NCBI GenBank assembly: GCA_024690965.1
Contig: JAILOG010000016.1
Coordinates: 62,001 to 126,000 of the forward strand
Length of the DNA stretch: 64,000 bases
From: Clostridiales bacterium
Lineage (GTDB): Bacteria > Bacillota > Clostridia > Oscillospirales > Acutalibacteraceae
Reading direction: 5' to 3'
The notes under the pieces were generated by a model that saw only the letters and a program-made list of their open reading frames with translations, was not told the origin of the DNA and did no database searches. A program made the position numbers and the translations under genes. Position 1 is the stretch's first letter, and every line of letters begins with the position of its first letter. Positions 52,268 to 61,306 of the stretch are shown here, in pieces.

Positions 52268-52807
52268 ATGGCGAGTTTTTTCGGACATTTAAAAACAATT
52301 AACAGGCACAAGCTTCTTGTAATGAAATACTGCTTTAAAATAGGGTTATACAAACAGGGCTTGCTTCACGATATGTCTAAATACAGCCCCACCGAGTTTT
52401 TTCCGGGGGTAAAATATTTTCAGGGAAATCAAAGTCCGAATAATATTGAGCGGAAACTGACCGGTATGAGCAAGGCGTGGCTCCACCACAAGGGCAGAAA
52501 TAAGCATCATTTAGAGTATTGGATAGATTATTCCCCCGAAGGTGACCACAAAATGACCGGTATGAAGATGCCTGTGAAATATGTTGCGGAAATGCTGTGC
52601 GACAGAGTTGCCGCAAGCAAAATCTACAACAAAGAAAACTACACAGACGGAGATTCGTGGGAATATTATGTAAACTCTAAAGAACATTATATGCTCCACC
52701 CTGAGACAAGAGAATTGCTTGAGAAGCTGTTGTTTATGATAAAAGAAAAGGGTGAAGACGCAACTTTTAAATATATAAAAAACGATTTGCTCAAAAAAGG
52801 TTATTGA
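52268..52807 (+). CDS. DUF5662 family protein
   Basis: 179 residues, soluble and rich in His, Lys and Tyr. The pattern GLLHDMSKYSPTEFFPG near residue 30-46 resembles an HD-type metal site, and later WLHHKGRNKHHLEYW adds further histidines; both are conserved features of DUF5662 as I remember it. No reaction has been assigned. Thirteen bases after addA with GAGGTT in place and one base before the methyltransferase, so it is probably on the addBA message. Confidence 0.75.
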   Translation: MASFFGHLKTINRHKLLVMKYCFKIGLYKQGLLHDMSKYSPTEFFPGVKYFQGNQSPNNIERKLTGMSKAWLHHKGRNKHHLEYWIDYSPEGDHKMTGMKMPVKYVAEMLCDRVAASKIYNKENYTDGDSWEYYVNSKEHYMLHPETRELLEKLLFMIKEKGEDATFKYIKNDLLKKGY

Positions 52808-52808
52808 T

Positions 52809-53873
52809 ATGGATATCAGAAGCTTACTTGCCACACCGAGTGTGTGGGATATTTTAAAACAGAGCAAAAAGCCAATACTTCTATACGGAACAGGCAACGG
52901 CGCCGACAAGGTTTTGGACGAAATGACACGGCTTGACATAAAACCCGAAGGAGTATTCGTAAGCGATGATTTTTGCAGAGGTCAAAGCTTTAGAGGTTAT
53001 ACCGTAAAAAAGCTTTCGGATTTTGAAAAAGCATACGGAGATTTCATTATCGCCGTATGCTTTGCCAGCTGTTTGGACAGCGTTATAAATAATATAAAGC
53101 TCATATCTCGAAGGTATGAAGTTGTTGTTCCGTGCGTCCCCGTATACGGAAACGAGATACTTAACTCTGATTTTATAAAAAAATACTTTGATAAAATCAA
53201 TTTAGCGTACAGTATTCTCGAAGATGAAAAATCGAGAGATGTTTATTATAATGCAATTAAGTTTCAATATACGGGAAAAACAGACATCTTATTTGATATT
53301 GAATCAGACAAAGACGAGGCTTTTGATATCCTGAATCTGGGTGAGCATGAAAGCTATTTGGATTTAGGCGCTTATAAAGGCGATACCATCGACGAGTTTT
53401 TACATTATTCACATCAAAAATATGATACGATAACTGCCGTTGAGCCTAATCCCAAGACTTATAAAAAGCTGTGTGAAAAGGTTGCTTCAAAGAGTAACAC
53501 AGTATTAATTAACGCCGCTGTAAGCGATAAATGCACACAGATAAGTTTATCGACAAAGCAGGGCAGAGGTTCAACACAATTTTGTAAAAAAACAGATTTT
53601 TCGGTTGCAGCTGTAACTGTTGACCAAATTTGCAAACAACACAAATGTTCTTATCTTAAAGCGGATATAGAGGGCAGTGAACATGATATGCTAAAAGGTG
53701 CGCAATACGCGCTTACTGAGTTGAAGCCAAAACTGAATATTGCCGCTTATCACAGATGCAGAGATATTTTTGATATTCCGATTATTATAAAGCAGATTAA
53801 CGGGAATTATAAGATTTATATGCGTAAGCATAAATATGTACCTTGTTGGGACTTAAATGTCTATTGTGTATAA
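52809..53873 (+). CDS. FkbM-family methyltransferase
   Basis: 354 residues. N-terminal domain (~20-115) has a nucleotide-fold start ILLYGTGNGADKVLDEM. The C-terminal SAM-dependent fold (~170-345) has YLDLGAYKGDT (motif I), AVEPNPKTYKKL (acidic residue for SAM ribose) and the FkbM signature YLKADIEGSEHDML. FkbM enzymes methylate hydroxyls on sugars or small molecules; the acceptor here is unknown. Starts one base after the DUF5662 stop, with AAAAGG upstream. Stand-alone, with no glycan or polyketide cluster nearby. Confidence 0.85.
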   Translation: MDIRSLLATPSVWDILKQSKKPILLYGTGNGADKVLDEMTRLDIKPEGVFVSDDFCRGQSFRGYTVKKLSDFEKAYGDFIIAVCFASCLDSVINNIKLISRRYEVVVPCVPVYGNEILNSDFIKKYFDKINLAYSILEDEKSRDVYYNAIKFQYTGKTDILFDIESDKDEAFDILNLGEHESYLDLGAYKGDTIDEFLHYSHQKYDTITAVEPNPKTYKKLCEKVASKSNTVLINAAVSDKCTQISLSTKQGRGSTQFCKKTDFSVAAVTVDQICKQHKCSYLKADIEGSEHDMLKGAQYALTELKPKLNIAAYHRCRDIFDIPIIIKQINGNYKIYMRKHKYVPCWDLNVYCV

Positions 53874-53897
53874 AATCTGAAAAAATAATGTTTTGTG

Positions 53898-53926
53898 TTG
53901 ACAACCCTTGCTCTTAGTGATATACT
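53898..53926 (+). promoter_or_regulatory. Near-consensus promoter of the 82-residue orphan
   Basis: TTGACA (53898-53903), 17 bases, TATACT (53921-53926) with TGA before it. GTTAC/GTAAC words at 53935-53960 lie just after the expected start site. Confidence 0.85.
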
Positions 53927-53998
53927 TTCACGGCGTTACGAAATTGTAACTTTATGTAACGATTTATTAACAATCACAAATGAAAGGCAGAACCCATT

Positions 53999-54247
53999 AT
54001 GCACACTATCAAATCAAATTCACTAACCGTGAATGTATTTAATTGTAAAAATAATACATACGGATTAGAATTTATATACGAAAACAACCCCAAACCATAT
54101 GTATTTATCAATATATCTGATAACGAACAGCATATTCACGTATTATGCGATTATCTGTGTAAAAACTTTGTATCGGAGTATCATATAGAAGAAATACTTC
54201 AGGATTATAAATCAAACCCAAATGAATTTATTTCTTTCATCTCATAA
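53999..54247 (+). CDS. Small protein of unknown function
   Basis: 82 residues, no signal peptide, mildly acidic, with many aromatic and His residues (NEQHIHVLCDYLCKNF in the middle). No family recognised with confidence. Support for a real gene: a near-perfect promoter, an AAAGG ribosome site 11 bases before the ATG, and its own terminator. Sequence pattern suggests three beta strands followed by two helices, like small regulatory proteins of Clostridia, but this is inference only. Confidence 0.7.
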   Translation: MHTIKSNSLTVNVFNCKNNTYGLEFIYENNPKPYVFINISDNEQHIHVLCDYLCKNFVSEYHIEEILQDYKSNPNEFISFIS

Positions 54248-54275
54248 TAAACGTTTAAAAATTTATATCATAAGT

Positions 54276-54316
54276 AAATCCGCCGTCGCAAAATGCTGTT
54301 ACGAGGCGGATTTTTT
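54276..54316 (+). terminator. Intrinsic terminator after the 82-residue gene
   Basis: AAATCCGCC (54276-54284) pairs with GGCGGATTT (54305-54313), then a T run to 54316. Also lies at the 3' end of the convergent rodA gene. Confidence 0.8.
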
Positions 54317-54322
54317 ATCTTA

Positions 54323-55489
54323 TTATTGTCTTGCTAAAGAGAACTTATCTATTCTTAGTTTTATCTTATTATCATCTTCGTTGTGTATAAACACGCTTTG
54401 GACCAAACCGAAACCCAGATACAGGCACATTGCGGATGTTCCCCCCGAACTGAAAAAGGGGAGTGTTATTCCGATAACGGGCAAAATCCCCAGTACCATA
54501 CCTATATTTATCACAGTTTGAGCAAATAAAAGAGAGAAAAAGCCTATGCAAATGTATTTGCCTAAATCGTCTTTGCAAGACGAGCAATTAAACAGGCATT
54601 TCAGCATAATACCGAATAAAATTATCAAAATTGCGGCGCAGCCTATAAACCCAAGCTCTTCGCCCGCTACGGTAAATATAAAATCGTTTTCCTGTTCGGG
54701 AACAATATATGAAGCAACACGTTCTCCCTTGTAATAACCGGTACCCGATAACCCCCCGGAGGCGATAGACACTTTCGCCTGATATTGTTGCCACGCGTAA
54801 TCGGACAAATTGCTTTCGTCGGTATTAAAAAGAGACAATATTCTGTTACGGTGCTCGTTATTTAAAAAGCGATTCCATATTATAGGCAGTAAAACAGCCG
54901 CTCCGCCAAACAAAACGGCGAAATATCTTAGCTGGACCCCTGCGCAAAACGCCATTATCATAAACATAAGCATAAATATTATAGCCGAGCCGTCGTCACC
55001 CTGCATATGGATGATTATAACAGGAATTGCCGCGTGCAAAAACAAAGAAACTGTACCGAAAAAAGATTTTAGTTTATCAATTTTACAAAGATAGTCAAGA
55101 TGCTTTGAAAACGTTATTATAAAAGCAATTTTCGCAAGCTCTGATGGCTGAAAGGTTATCCCTCCCGGCAGCCTTAGCCACGCTGTGTCATCTGTGCCGC
55201 TTACTCTCATTCCCACGCCGAAAACGAGCATCAAAAGCACAAGCGATACAAAAGCGGGAATAAACCAAAAATCACATATTCTTTTGTAATCTATAACAGA
55301 GATTATTATTGCGCCGATATATCCTATGCCTACCGCGACAAGTTGTGTAAGCAAAAAATTATAGTCAGCCGCCCTTTGCATGCTGTATATAAGAAAAAAA
55401 CCGTATATTGAGGCGCATAAGGTCATAAGCCACAAAAGCTTATCGCACTTCTGTATGTAACCCCAAAAAACATCTAACAAACGTGACAT
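54323..55489 (-). CDS. rodA: SEDS-family peptidoglycan polymerase (RodA-like)
   Basis: 388 residues, about ten membrane helices. SEDS glycosyltransferases polymerise glycan strands with a partner class B PBP. Family motifs: WLRLPGGITFQPSELAKIAF near residue 103-122 (as LRLPGG and QPSELAKIAF), EQENDFIFTVAGEELGF near 260-276, and PFFSSGGTS near 345-353. The first-helix/IDYKRI pattern favours RodA over FtsW or SpoVE, but the three are close. GGAGGTGA is eight bases before the ATG. Single gene with promoter at 55518-55546. Confidence 0.88.
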   Translation of the reverse strand: MSRLLDVFWGYIQKCDKLLWLMTLCASIYGFFLIYSMQRAADYNFLLTQLVAVGIGYIGAIIISVIDYKRICDFWFIPAFVSLVLLMLVFGVGMRVSGTDDTAWLRLPGGITFQPSELAKIAFIITFSKHLDYLCKIDKLKSFFGTVSLFLHAAIPVIIIHMQGDDGSAIIFMLMFMIMAFCAGVQLRYFAVLFGGAAVLLPIIWNRFLNNEHRNRILSLFNTDESNLSDYAWQQYQAKVSIASGGLSGTGYYKGERVASYIVPEQENDFIFTVAGEELGFIGCAAILIILFGIMLKCLFNCSSCKDDLGKYICIGFFSLLFAQTVINIGMVLGILPVIGITLPFFSSGGTSAMCLYLGFGLVQSVFIHNEDDNKIKLRIDKFSLARQ

Positions 55490-55517
55490 AATATACTCAC
55501 CTCCGAATCCGACATCA

Positions 55518-55546
55518 ATTATATATCAAAACGTGCTGTTTTCCAA
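55518..55546 (-). promoter_or_regulatory. Promoter of rodA
   Basis: On the minus strand TTGGAA (55546-55541), 17 bases, TATAAT (55523-55518). Confidence 0.75.
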
Positions 55547-55596
55547 GCATATATTGGTATTTTTGAAAAAATTATATTTATTTATTCATAATTATG

Positions 55597-55605
55597 TGGT
55601 ATAAT
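55597..55605 (+). promoter_or_regulatory. Extended -10 promoter of the ymfF operon
   Basis: TGG followed by TATAAT (55600-55605); the -35 at 55577-55582 (TTTATT) is poor, so the extended -10 would carry recognition. Confidence 0.55.
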
Positions 55606-55634
55606 AACTCCAATAATTGTTTTGGAGGGCAAAT

Positions 55635-56900
55635 ATGCTGCCTATTATACGTGAGAAAATTACAGATGGTGTATTCATCAACAGTATAAACATTAACCGT
55701 TTTAAGACCAACAGATTGTCAGTTACAATGCTTGTTCCGTTGAAAAGCGATACGGCGGCATATTTTACCTTGCTGCCAGCAATGCTTACACGCTCTTGTG
55801 AATTTCTTCCTGATTTTTCTTCTTTGAGCAGATATTTGGATATGCAGTACGGCGCCGATCTGTATTCCCAGACTAAAAAGATGGGCGACAACCTTGCTCT
55901 TACAATTTCTCTCAGCTTTTTAAAGGATAAATACACAATGGGGGGAGAGCAGATAAGCAAAAAACTCTCCGAGCTTCTCTGTAAGCTTATATTTGAGCCG
56001 TTGCTTGAAGGAGAAGCGTTTTCTAAGACAGATTTAGAGATAGAAAAAGCCCATTTACTTGATTCAATTTCTGCCGAATATAACGAAAAGCGTTCTTATT
56101 CCATAAAAAGAATGATAGAAAATATGTGCCGTAATGAAGTGTTTGGAATTTCTCACTACGGCTCATATGAATCTGTGGAAAAAACAACTCCCAAAGATAT
56201 GTTCAACGCATGGCAATACGCCTTGAAGAGCGCAAGATTTGAGATAATGTCGATAGGTGACGAAGAAGCAGTGGAAATGATAATAAACGCTTTTTCTTCT
56301 AGATTCAAAAATATGGTAAGGACACCGATAATTTGCGATACGGAGCTTTTGTATGACGTAACAAATGTTAAAGAAATTGTTGAAGAATCCAATGTGTCGC
56401 AGTCTAAACTCGTTATGGGATTCAGAACACCCTTCGGTGAACCCGAAAACACTTACCCGATACGCCTCGCAACGGATATACTGGGCGGAAACACCACATC
56501 AAAATTCTTTGTGAATATAAGAGAAAAGCAGAGCCTATGCTATTACTGTACCGCAAGATTTTATAAGGTAAAAGGAATACTTGTTGTTGACAGCGGTGTG
56601 GAGACCTGTAATGTTGAAAGAACAAAAAACGAAGTAATAAAGAACATTGAACTTATGAAGTCGGGCGATATAAGCGATTACGAAATAAACAGCGCGAAAT
56701 TGTCTATAAGTAATCACTTTAAAACGGTGGGGGACAGCACTTTGGGCTTAGAAGCTTGGTTTTTAAACCAACTTATGTGTAAGCAAATGCTTTCTCCCGA
56801 AGAAGCCTGTGAAAGAATTAACAATGTAACGAAAGACGAGATAATAAATGCCGTAAATAACATACAACTTGATACGGTTTTTGTTTTGAAAGGTAATTGA
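55635..56900 (+). CDS. ymfF: M16-family peptidase homologue, YmfF/YfmF-like (inactive subunit)
   Basis: 421 residues. M16 (insulinase/pitrilysin) fold but without the zinc HxxEH motif at its N-terminus, as expected of the non-catalytic partner. Typical M16 C-terminal features remain (RLATDILGGNTTSKFF and the arginine/tyrosine region REKQSLCYYC). In Bacillus the YfmF/YfmH pair is linked to EF-P 5-aminopentanol modification. ATG 55635 has GGAGGG upstream. The catalytic partner starts four bases downstream. Confidence 0.88.
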   Translation: MLPIIREKITDGVFINSININRFKTNRLSVTMLVPLKSDTAAYFTLLPAMLTRSCEFLPDFSSLSRYLDMQYGADLYSQTKKMGDNLALTISLSFLKDKYTMGGEQISKKLSELLCKLIFEPLLEGEAFSKTDLEIEKAHLLDSISAEYNEKRSYSIKRMIENMCRNEVFGISHYGSYESVEKTTPKDMFNAWQYALKSARFEIMSIGDEEAVEMIINAFSSRFKNMVRTPIICDTELLYDVTNVKEIVEESNVSQSKLVMGFRTPFGEPENTYPIRLATDILGGNTTSKFFVNIREKQSLCYYCTARFYKVKGILVVDSGVETCNVERTKNEVIKNIELMKSGDISDYEINSAKLSISNHFKTVGDSTLGLEAWFLNQLMCKQMLSPEEACERINNVTKDEIINAVNNIQLDTVFVLKGN

Positions 56901-56904
56901 AAAT

Positions 56905-58170
56905 ATGACAGAAAAGCTTACAAGCAGCATATTAAACGAAAGCTATATAAAAATTGAACATAAGTCGGGGCTTAAGGTTTATGTATACCCCAAGCCTGAA
57001 TACACATCTTCATATGCGGTTTTCGGTGCAAAATTCGGCTCTGTAAATACAACATTTTATGATGAAGAAGGAACCCTGACCGTTGTACCCGACGGAATTG
57101 CCCATTACCTTGAGCATAAACTTTTTGAGAGTGAAGAGGGCGACGCCTTTGCAAAATTTGCTGCAACGGGCGCATCGGCTAACGCGTATACATCTTTTGA
57201 CAAGACAATGTATTTGTTTTCCTGTACGGATAACTTTATAACCAATCTTACATCTTTGCTTGAATTTGTCCAATCGCCGTATTTTACGGATGAAACCGTT
57301 GCGAAAGAGCAGGGTATTATTGCTCAGGAAATAAAAATGTATGACGATTCTCCAGACTGGAGGGTTATGTTCAATCTTTTTAACGCACTGTATATAAACC
57401 ATCCTTTAAAGGTGGACTTGGCGGGCACTGTTGAAAGTATATCAAAAATAACTCCACGTGAGCTTTACAGCTGTTATAATAATTTTTATAACCTTGATAA
57501 TATGGTGCTTGTCGCAGTAGGAAATATAGACATTGAAGAGCTTAACGCTTGCCTTGATAGATGCTTGAAACCGCAAAAGCCTATGACGGCAAAAGCGTGT
57601 ATACCACAAGAGCCTGACGGGATCTTAAAGTCATATACCGAGCAAAGCTTTGACGTTTCTTTGCCTATTTTTCAATTAGGCTTTAAAGAGCCTGTTAAAA
57701 ATGCGCTTTCGGAGAAACAGCTTGCCGCAAGCGACGTGCTTATGTATATGCTTTTCGGAGAATCATCACCTCTTTATAAAGAACTTGAAGAGAACAAGCT
57801 GATAAATAACAGCTTCGGCTTTGAACATATGGAAAGCGATACCTATTCCTGCGTATTGCTCGGCGGTGAGAGCAGAGACCCGCAAAAAGCCGCCGAAATT
57901 ATAAGAGCATATATAAAAAACTGTTTTAAAGAAGGCTTCAAAAAAGAGGAATTTGATCTTGCGCTTCGCTCGGTTTACGGCAACGCGGTAGCCTCGTTCA
58001 ACAGCGTAGAGGGCATAGCCTCAATAATCGGCGCAATGCACTTTTGCGGTAGGGAAATATATAAATATATTGATGAACTTTCTAAGCTTACGTTAGATGA
58101 CATCAACGAAAGAATGAAAGAACAGATTTCGCTTGAGAGATGCGCGCTTTCTGTAATAAAACCGAAATAA
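56905..58170 (+). CDS. ymfH: M16-family zinc peptidase, YmfH/YfmH-like
   Basis: 421 residues, the same length as its partner. The zinc motif is intact: HYLEH (His67, Glu70, His71) within GIAHYLEHKLFES, with the distal Glu expected in the NALYINHP...VESI region about 75 residues on. Together with YmfF it should form a heterodimeric M16 peptidase; family annotation ties this pair to EF-P modification. Downstream genes lgt (25 bases away) and the SPFH gene probably share the message. Confidence 0.9.
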   Translation: MTEKLTSSILNESYIKIEHKSGLKVYVYPKPEYTSSYAVFGAKFGSVNTTFYDEEGTLTVVPDGIAHYLEHKLFESEEGDAFAKFAATGASANAYTSFDKTMYLFSCTDNFITNLTSLLEFVQSPYFTDETVAKEQGIIAQEIKMYDDSPDWRVMFNLFNALYINHPLKVDLAGTVESISKITPRELYSCYNNFYNLDNMVLVAVGNIDIEELNACLDRCLKPQKPMTAKACIPQEPDGILKSYTEQSFDVSLPIFQLGFKEPVKNALSEKQLAASDVLMYMLFGESSPLYKELEENKLINNSFGFEHMESDTYSCVLLGGESRDPQKAAEIIRAYIKNCFKEGFKKEEFDLALRSVYGNAVASFNSVEGIASIIGAMHFCGREIYKYIDELSKLTLDDINERMKEQISLERCALSVIKPK

Positions 58171-58195
58171 AAGGGGAGAGGGGGCCTGATTTTAT

Positions 58196-59044
58196 ATGTA
58201 TAATGTTTCTTTTCCCGGATTGGGATTGAAATTTACGGTTGATCCTGTCGCGTTTACACTTGGCGATATAAATATATACTGGTATGGGATAATAATTGCC
58301 ACGGCGTTTATTTTGTCACTTGGGTGCGCTATGCTCAGGTGCAAAAGATACGGTCAGTCTCACGACGCCCTGACAAATTGCGCAATAATAGGACTTGTTT
58401 GCGCAATTGTGGGCGCGAGGCTCTATTATGTGGCGTTTTCGTGGGACAGCTATAAGGGCGATATAGTAAAAATATTTGATATTCACTCGGGCGGACTTGC
58501 AATTTACGGCGGACTTATCGGGGGGCTTATAGGTGGGCTTATACCTGCAAAGCTCCAAAAAATGAATTTGTTTGCGTGCCTTGACCTGTGCGCTGTTTCC
58601 TTTTTGATAGGGCAGGGGATAGGCCGCTGGGGAAATTTCACCAATCAAGAAGCATTCGGTACTCCCACAAACTCCCTTTTCAGAATGGTAAGCGAAGGTA
58701 CGGGAGGTGTTGCCGTTCATCCATGCTTTTTATATGAATCGGTATGGTGTCTTTTGGGCGCTCTTCTGCTTTATATATTTGGGCGCACAAAGCAAAAATA
58801 TTACGGTCAGCTCGGTATACTTTATCTTATCTGGTACGGATTTGAAAGAACTATTGTTGAGGGTCTGAGAACAGACAGCCTGTATTTACCGTTTAAGGTG
58901 TTCTCGTACGATATAAGAGTATCTCAGGTGCTTTCTGCGGTCATGGTAATTGCCGGAATAGTTTTACTCATAGTATTCCGCAATGTAAGAAACTATGACC
59001 CAAACGCCTATAAGTTAAATATTATAAACAATAATCAGGAGTGA
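58196..59044 (+). CDS. lgt: Prolipoprotein diacylglyceryl transferase
   Basis: 282 residues, seven membrane helices. Transfers diacylglycerol from phosphatidylglycerol to the lipobox cysteine of prolipoproteins, for example the one at 29416-30339. The Lgt signature GIGRWGNFTNQEAFG (~142-156) is intact, as are an HSGGLAIYGG stretch (~98-107) and YGFERTIVEGLR near 218-229. The ATG follows a purine-rich AGGGG site. Its stop is five bases before the SPFH gene. Confidence 0.96.
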   Translation: MYNVSFPGLGLKFTVDPVAFTLGDINIYWYGIIIATAFILSLGCAMLRCKRYGQSHDALTNCAIIGLVCAIVGARLYYVAFSWDSYKGDIVKIFDIHSGGLAIYGGLIGGLIGGLIPAKLQKMNLFACLDLCAVSFLIGQGIGRWGNFTNQEAFGTPTNSLFRMVSEGTGGVAVHPCFLYESVWCLLGALLLYIFGRTKQKYYGQLGILYLIWYGFERTIVEGLRTDSLYLPFKVFSYDIRVSQVLSAVMVIAGIVLLIVFRNVRNYDPNAYKLNIINNNQE

Positions 59045-59049
59045 GAATT

Positions 59050-59889
59050 ATGGCAGATGTAATTAATGTAAAACCGAATTTTAACAAAAAGAAAGCAGTA
59101 AAAACCACGGTTATAATACTGGTTTTGTTCGTTATAGCGGTGCTTGCGGTATCGTCTGTATCTATTGTTCCGGCAGGTCACAAGGGCGTTTTGCTCAATA
59201 TGGGTGCTGTTTCGGGTACTATTCTTGACGAAGGCATTAATTTTAAGGTTCCTTTCGTTCAAAATGTTGAAGTAATAGACGTCCGTGTTCTCAAATATGA
59301 GTCTGACGGCAACGCGTCCGCAAGCAAGGATTTGCAAACTCTTACAAGCTCAATCGCGGTCAACTTCCGTGTAGACAGCACAAAGGTCGACAGTCTCTAC
59401 CGTAATATAGGAACCGGTTATGAAAATACCGTAATTTCACCCGCAATAAGCGAATGTGTAAAGGCGGTAACATCACAATACACGGCAGAAGAGCTTATAA
59501 CAAAGCGTTCCGAAGTTTCCTTGAAAATGAAAGAGCATCTTCAGGACAAGCTCGCCGACAAATACATACTTATAGACAGCTTTAACGTTATCAACTTTGA
59601 ATTCAGCGATGCATTTAACAAGGCGATAGAAGAAAAGCAGATCGCCGAGCAGGAAGCCTTGAAAGCGGAATACGATCTTAAGCGTATTAAAACAGAGGCT
59701 GAGCAAACCGTTACAAAAGCTCAGGGTGAAGCCGAGGCTATGAAGATAAAGAATTCACAATTGACCGAGAATATAATTATGCTTGAATTTATAGACAAAT
59801 GGGACGGAGTTTTACCCCAGTATTACGGCAGCGACGGAAACATATTATTTAACCTGACAAACACAAAGAATATTCCGGACTCAAATTAA
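59050..59889 (+). CDS. SPFH/prohibitin-family membrane protein
   Basis: 279 residues. One N-terminal membrane helix (~20-42), an SPFH/prohibitin domain (~45-205; IVPAGHKGVLLNMGAVS and DEGINFKVPF are typical) and a C-terminal coiled coil rich in Glu/Ala/Lys (~190-245). Such proteins form large membrane rings that organise lipid domains or control FtsH; which applies here is unknown. ATG 59050 is preferred over GTG 59041 because CAGGAG lies eight bases before the ATG. Confidence 0.9.
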   Translation: MADVINVKPNFNKKKAVKTTVIILVLFVIAVLAVSSVSIVPAGHKGVLLNMGAVSGTILDEGINFKVPFVQNVEVIDVRVLKYESDGNASASKDLQTLTSSIAVNFRVDSTKVDSLYRNIGTGYENTVISPAISECVKAVTSQYTAEELITKRSEVSLKMKEHLQDKLADKYILIDSFNVINFEFSDAFNKAIEEKQIAEQEALKAEYDLKRIKTEAEQTVTKAQGEAEAMKIKNSQLTENIIMLEFIDKWDGVLPQYYGSDGNILFNLTNTKNIPDSN

Positions 59890-59928
59890 ATTACCTTGCA
59901 ATAATATAAAAAGACAGGAAAGTGTATA

Positions 59929-61194
59929 ATGAGCATAAGGAAAAATGCCGGCATTCTCGCTGACCAAAAGCTGTGGACGAGAGATTTTACAATACTTACT
60001 TTGGGATCTGTTATATCTAACTTAGGTAATGTTATAACAGGTTTTGCCATGGCGTTGCTTGTTTTGGAATTTACCGGGTCCACTTTTTTGTATTCGCTGT
60101 TTATGGCGGCAAATATGCTGCCGCAAATAATCGTTCCGCTGTTCGCGGGGCCGTTTCTTGACAGGTTTTCGAGAAGAAAAGCAATATATACGCTTGACTT
60201 TATATCCACGGGAATGTTTGCGGTGTTTTCCGTAGTTATAGGGTTAGGGTTTCTCAATTATCCTGTAATTATAGTTTGTTGCCTTATGCTCGGCATTATG
60301 AACAGCATATACACCGTTGCCTACGAAAGTTTTTACCCCATGCTTGTTTCCAAGGGCAACTACTCAAAGGCTTATTCAATATCGAGCACACTTACAACGC
60401 TTACTACCGTAATGACGCCTGTTTCGGCGTTTTTATATAATTTGGTCGGCATTGTTCCGCTGCTTGTGCTTGACGCTGTGTCTTTCTTTATAGCTGCCTG
60501 CTTTGAAACAAGAATAAAGGCAAAAGAAGATTATACGCTTTTAAGAAAAGATGAGATTTACGGATTTAAGAAGTACAAACGTGATTTCGTCGAGGGACTT
60601 AAATATATCAAGACCGAGCGTGCGTTGGCTGCTGTAACAGCGTATTTCTTTGTTAATTTTATTGCTCAGGCGGTATATGATATTCTCATGCTTCCGTACT
60701 TTAAGGGAACTTATCCCGTAAACGGTGAATACATATTTATGCTTGTAACGGCGTTTTGTATAGCCGGAAGGGCGATAGGCGGCGTTGTGCATTACAAGAT
60801 AAAGATAAAACCAAGTATAAAGTATGCTTTATCTATCGCGGTATATGTAACGATCTGTGTAATAAACAGTTTTATACTGTTTACTCCTATAATAGTGATG
60901 CAAATTTTGATATTCATTGTCGGATTTATAGGCGTTACATCATATAATATACGAATATCGGCAACACAAAGCTATGTGCCTGACGAAAAAAAAGCGCGTT
61001 TCAACGGCTTTTTCAGTATGACAACAACGTGCGGAACACTTATAGGAAACTTATTGGGCGGCGCAATATCAGAATTTTTGCCTGTTAAGGCGGTAATTAT
61101 AATTTTTATGTCGTTCAATCTTATTGTAGGAGTATTTTTGATAATGCTGCCAAATAAGAGATATGTTAAAGAGCTTTATAATAAAGCCCTGTGA
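59929..61194 (+). CDS. Major facilitator superfamily transporter
   Basis: 421 residues with 12 predicted membrane helices and a large cytoplasmic loop between helices 6 and 7 (KAKEDYTLLRKDEIYG). The loop after helix 2 contains PFLDRFSRRKAIY, the MFS motif A (G.xxDRxGRR type). It resembles drug or macrolide efflux-type MFS proteins, with no evidence for a particular substrate. AGGAAAG precedes the ATG; 39 bases after the SPFH gene. Confidence 0.88.
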   Translation: MSIRKNAGILADQKLWTRDFTILTLGSVISNLGNVITGFAMALLVLEFTGSTFLYSLFMAANMLPQIIVPLFAGPFLDRFSRRKAIYTLDFISTGMFAVFSVVIGLGFLNYPVIIVCCLMLGIMNSIYTVAYESFYPMLVSKGNYSKAYSISSTLTTLTTVMTPVSAFLYNLVGIVPLLVLDAVSFFIAACFETRIKAKEDYTLLRKDEIYGFKKYKRDFVEGLKYIKTERALAAVTAYFFVNFIAQAVYDILMLPYFKGTYPVNGEYIFMLVTAFCIAGRAIGGVVHYKIKIKPSIKYALSIAVYVTICVINSFILFTPIIVMQILIFIVGFIGVTSYNIRISATQSYVPDEKKARFNGFFSMTTTCGTLIGNLLGGAISEFLPVKAVIIIFMSFNLIVGVFLIMLPNKRYVKELYNKAL

Positions 61195-61210
61195 AAAAGG
61201 TATGAGACAT

Positions 61211-61260
61211 CCCCTGATATCCAATTCTCGAAAATGAATATTTTCGGGAATTGAGGGGGG
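61211..61260 (+). terminator. Large hairpin after the MFS gene
   Basis: A 14-base stem (61222-61235 with 61240-61253, one G-U pair), extended by outer CCCC and GGGG tracts. No T tract follows, so it may stabilise the mRNA end or end transcription inefficiently. Confidence 0.5.
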
Positions 61261-61306
61261 CGAAATATAACAAAAGACTCATTTCATACAATTAACGGTG
61301 GTTTGT

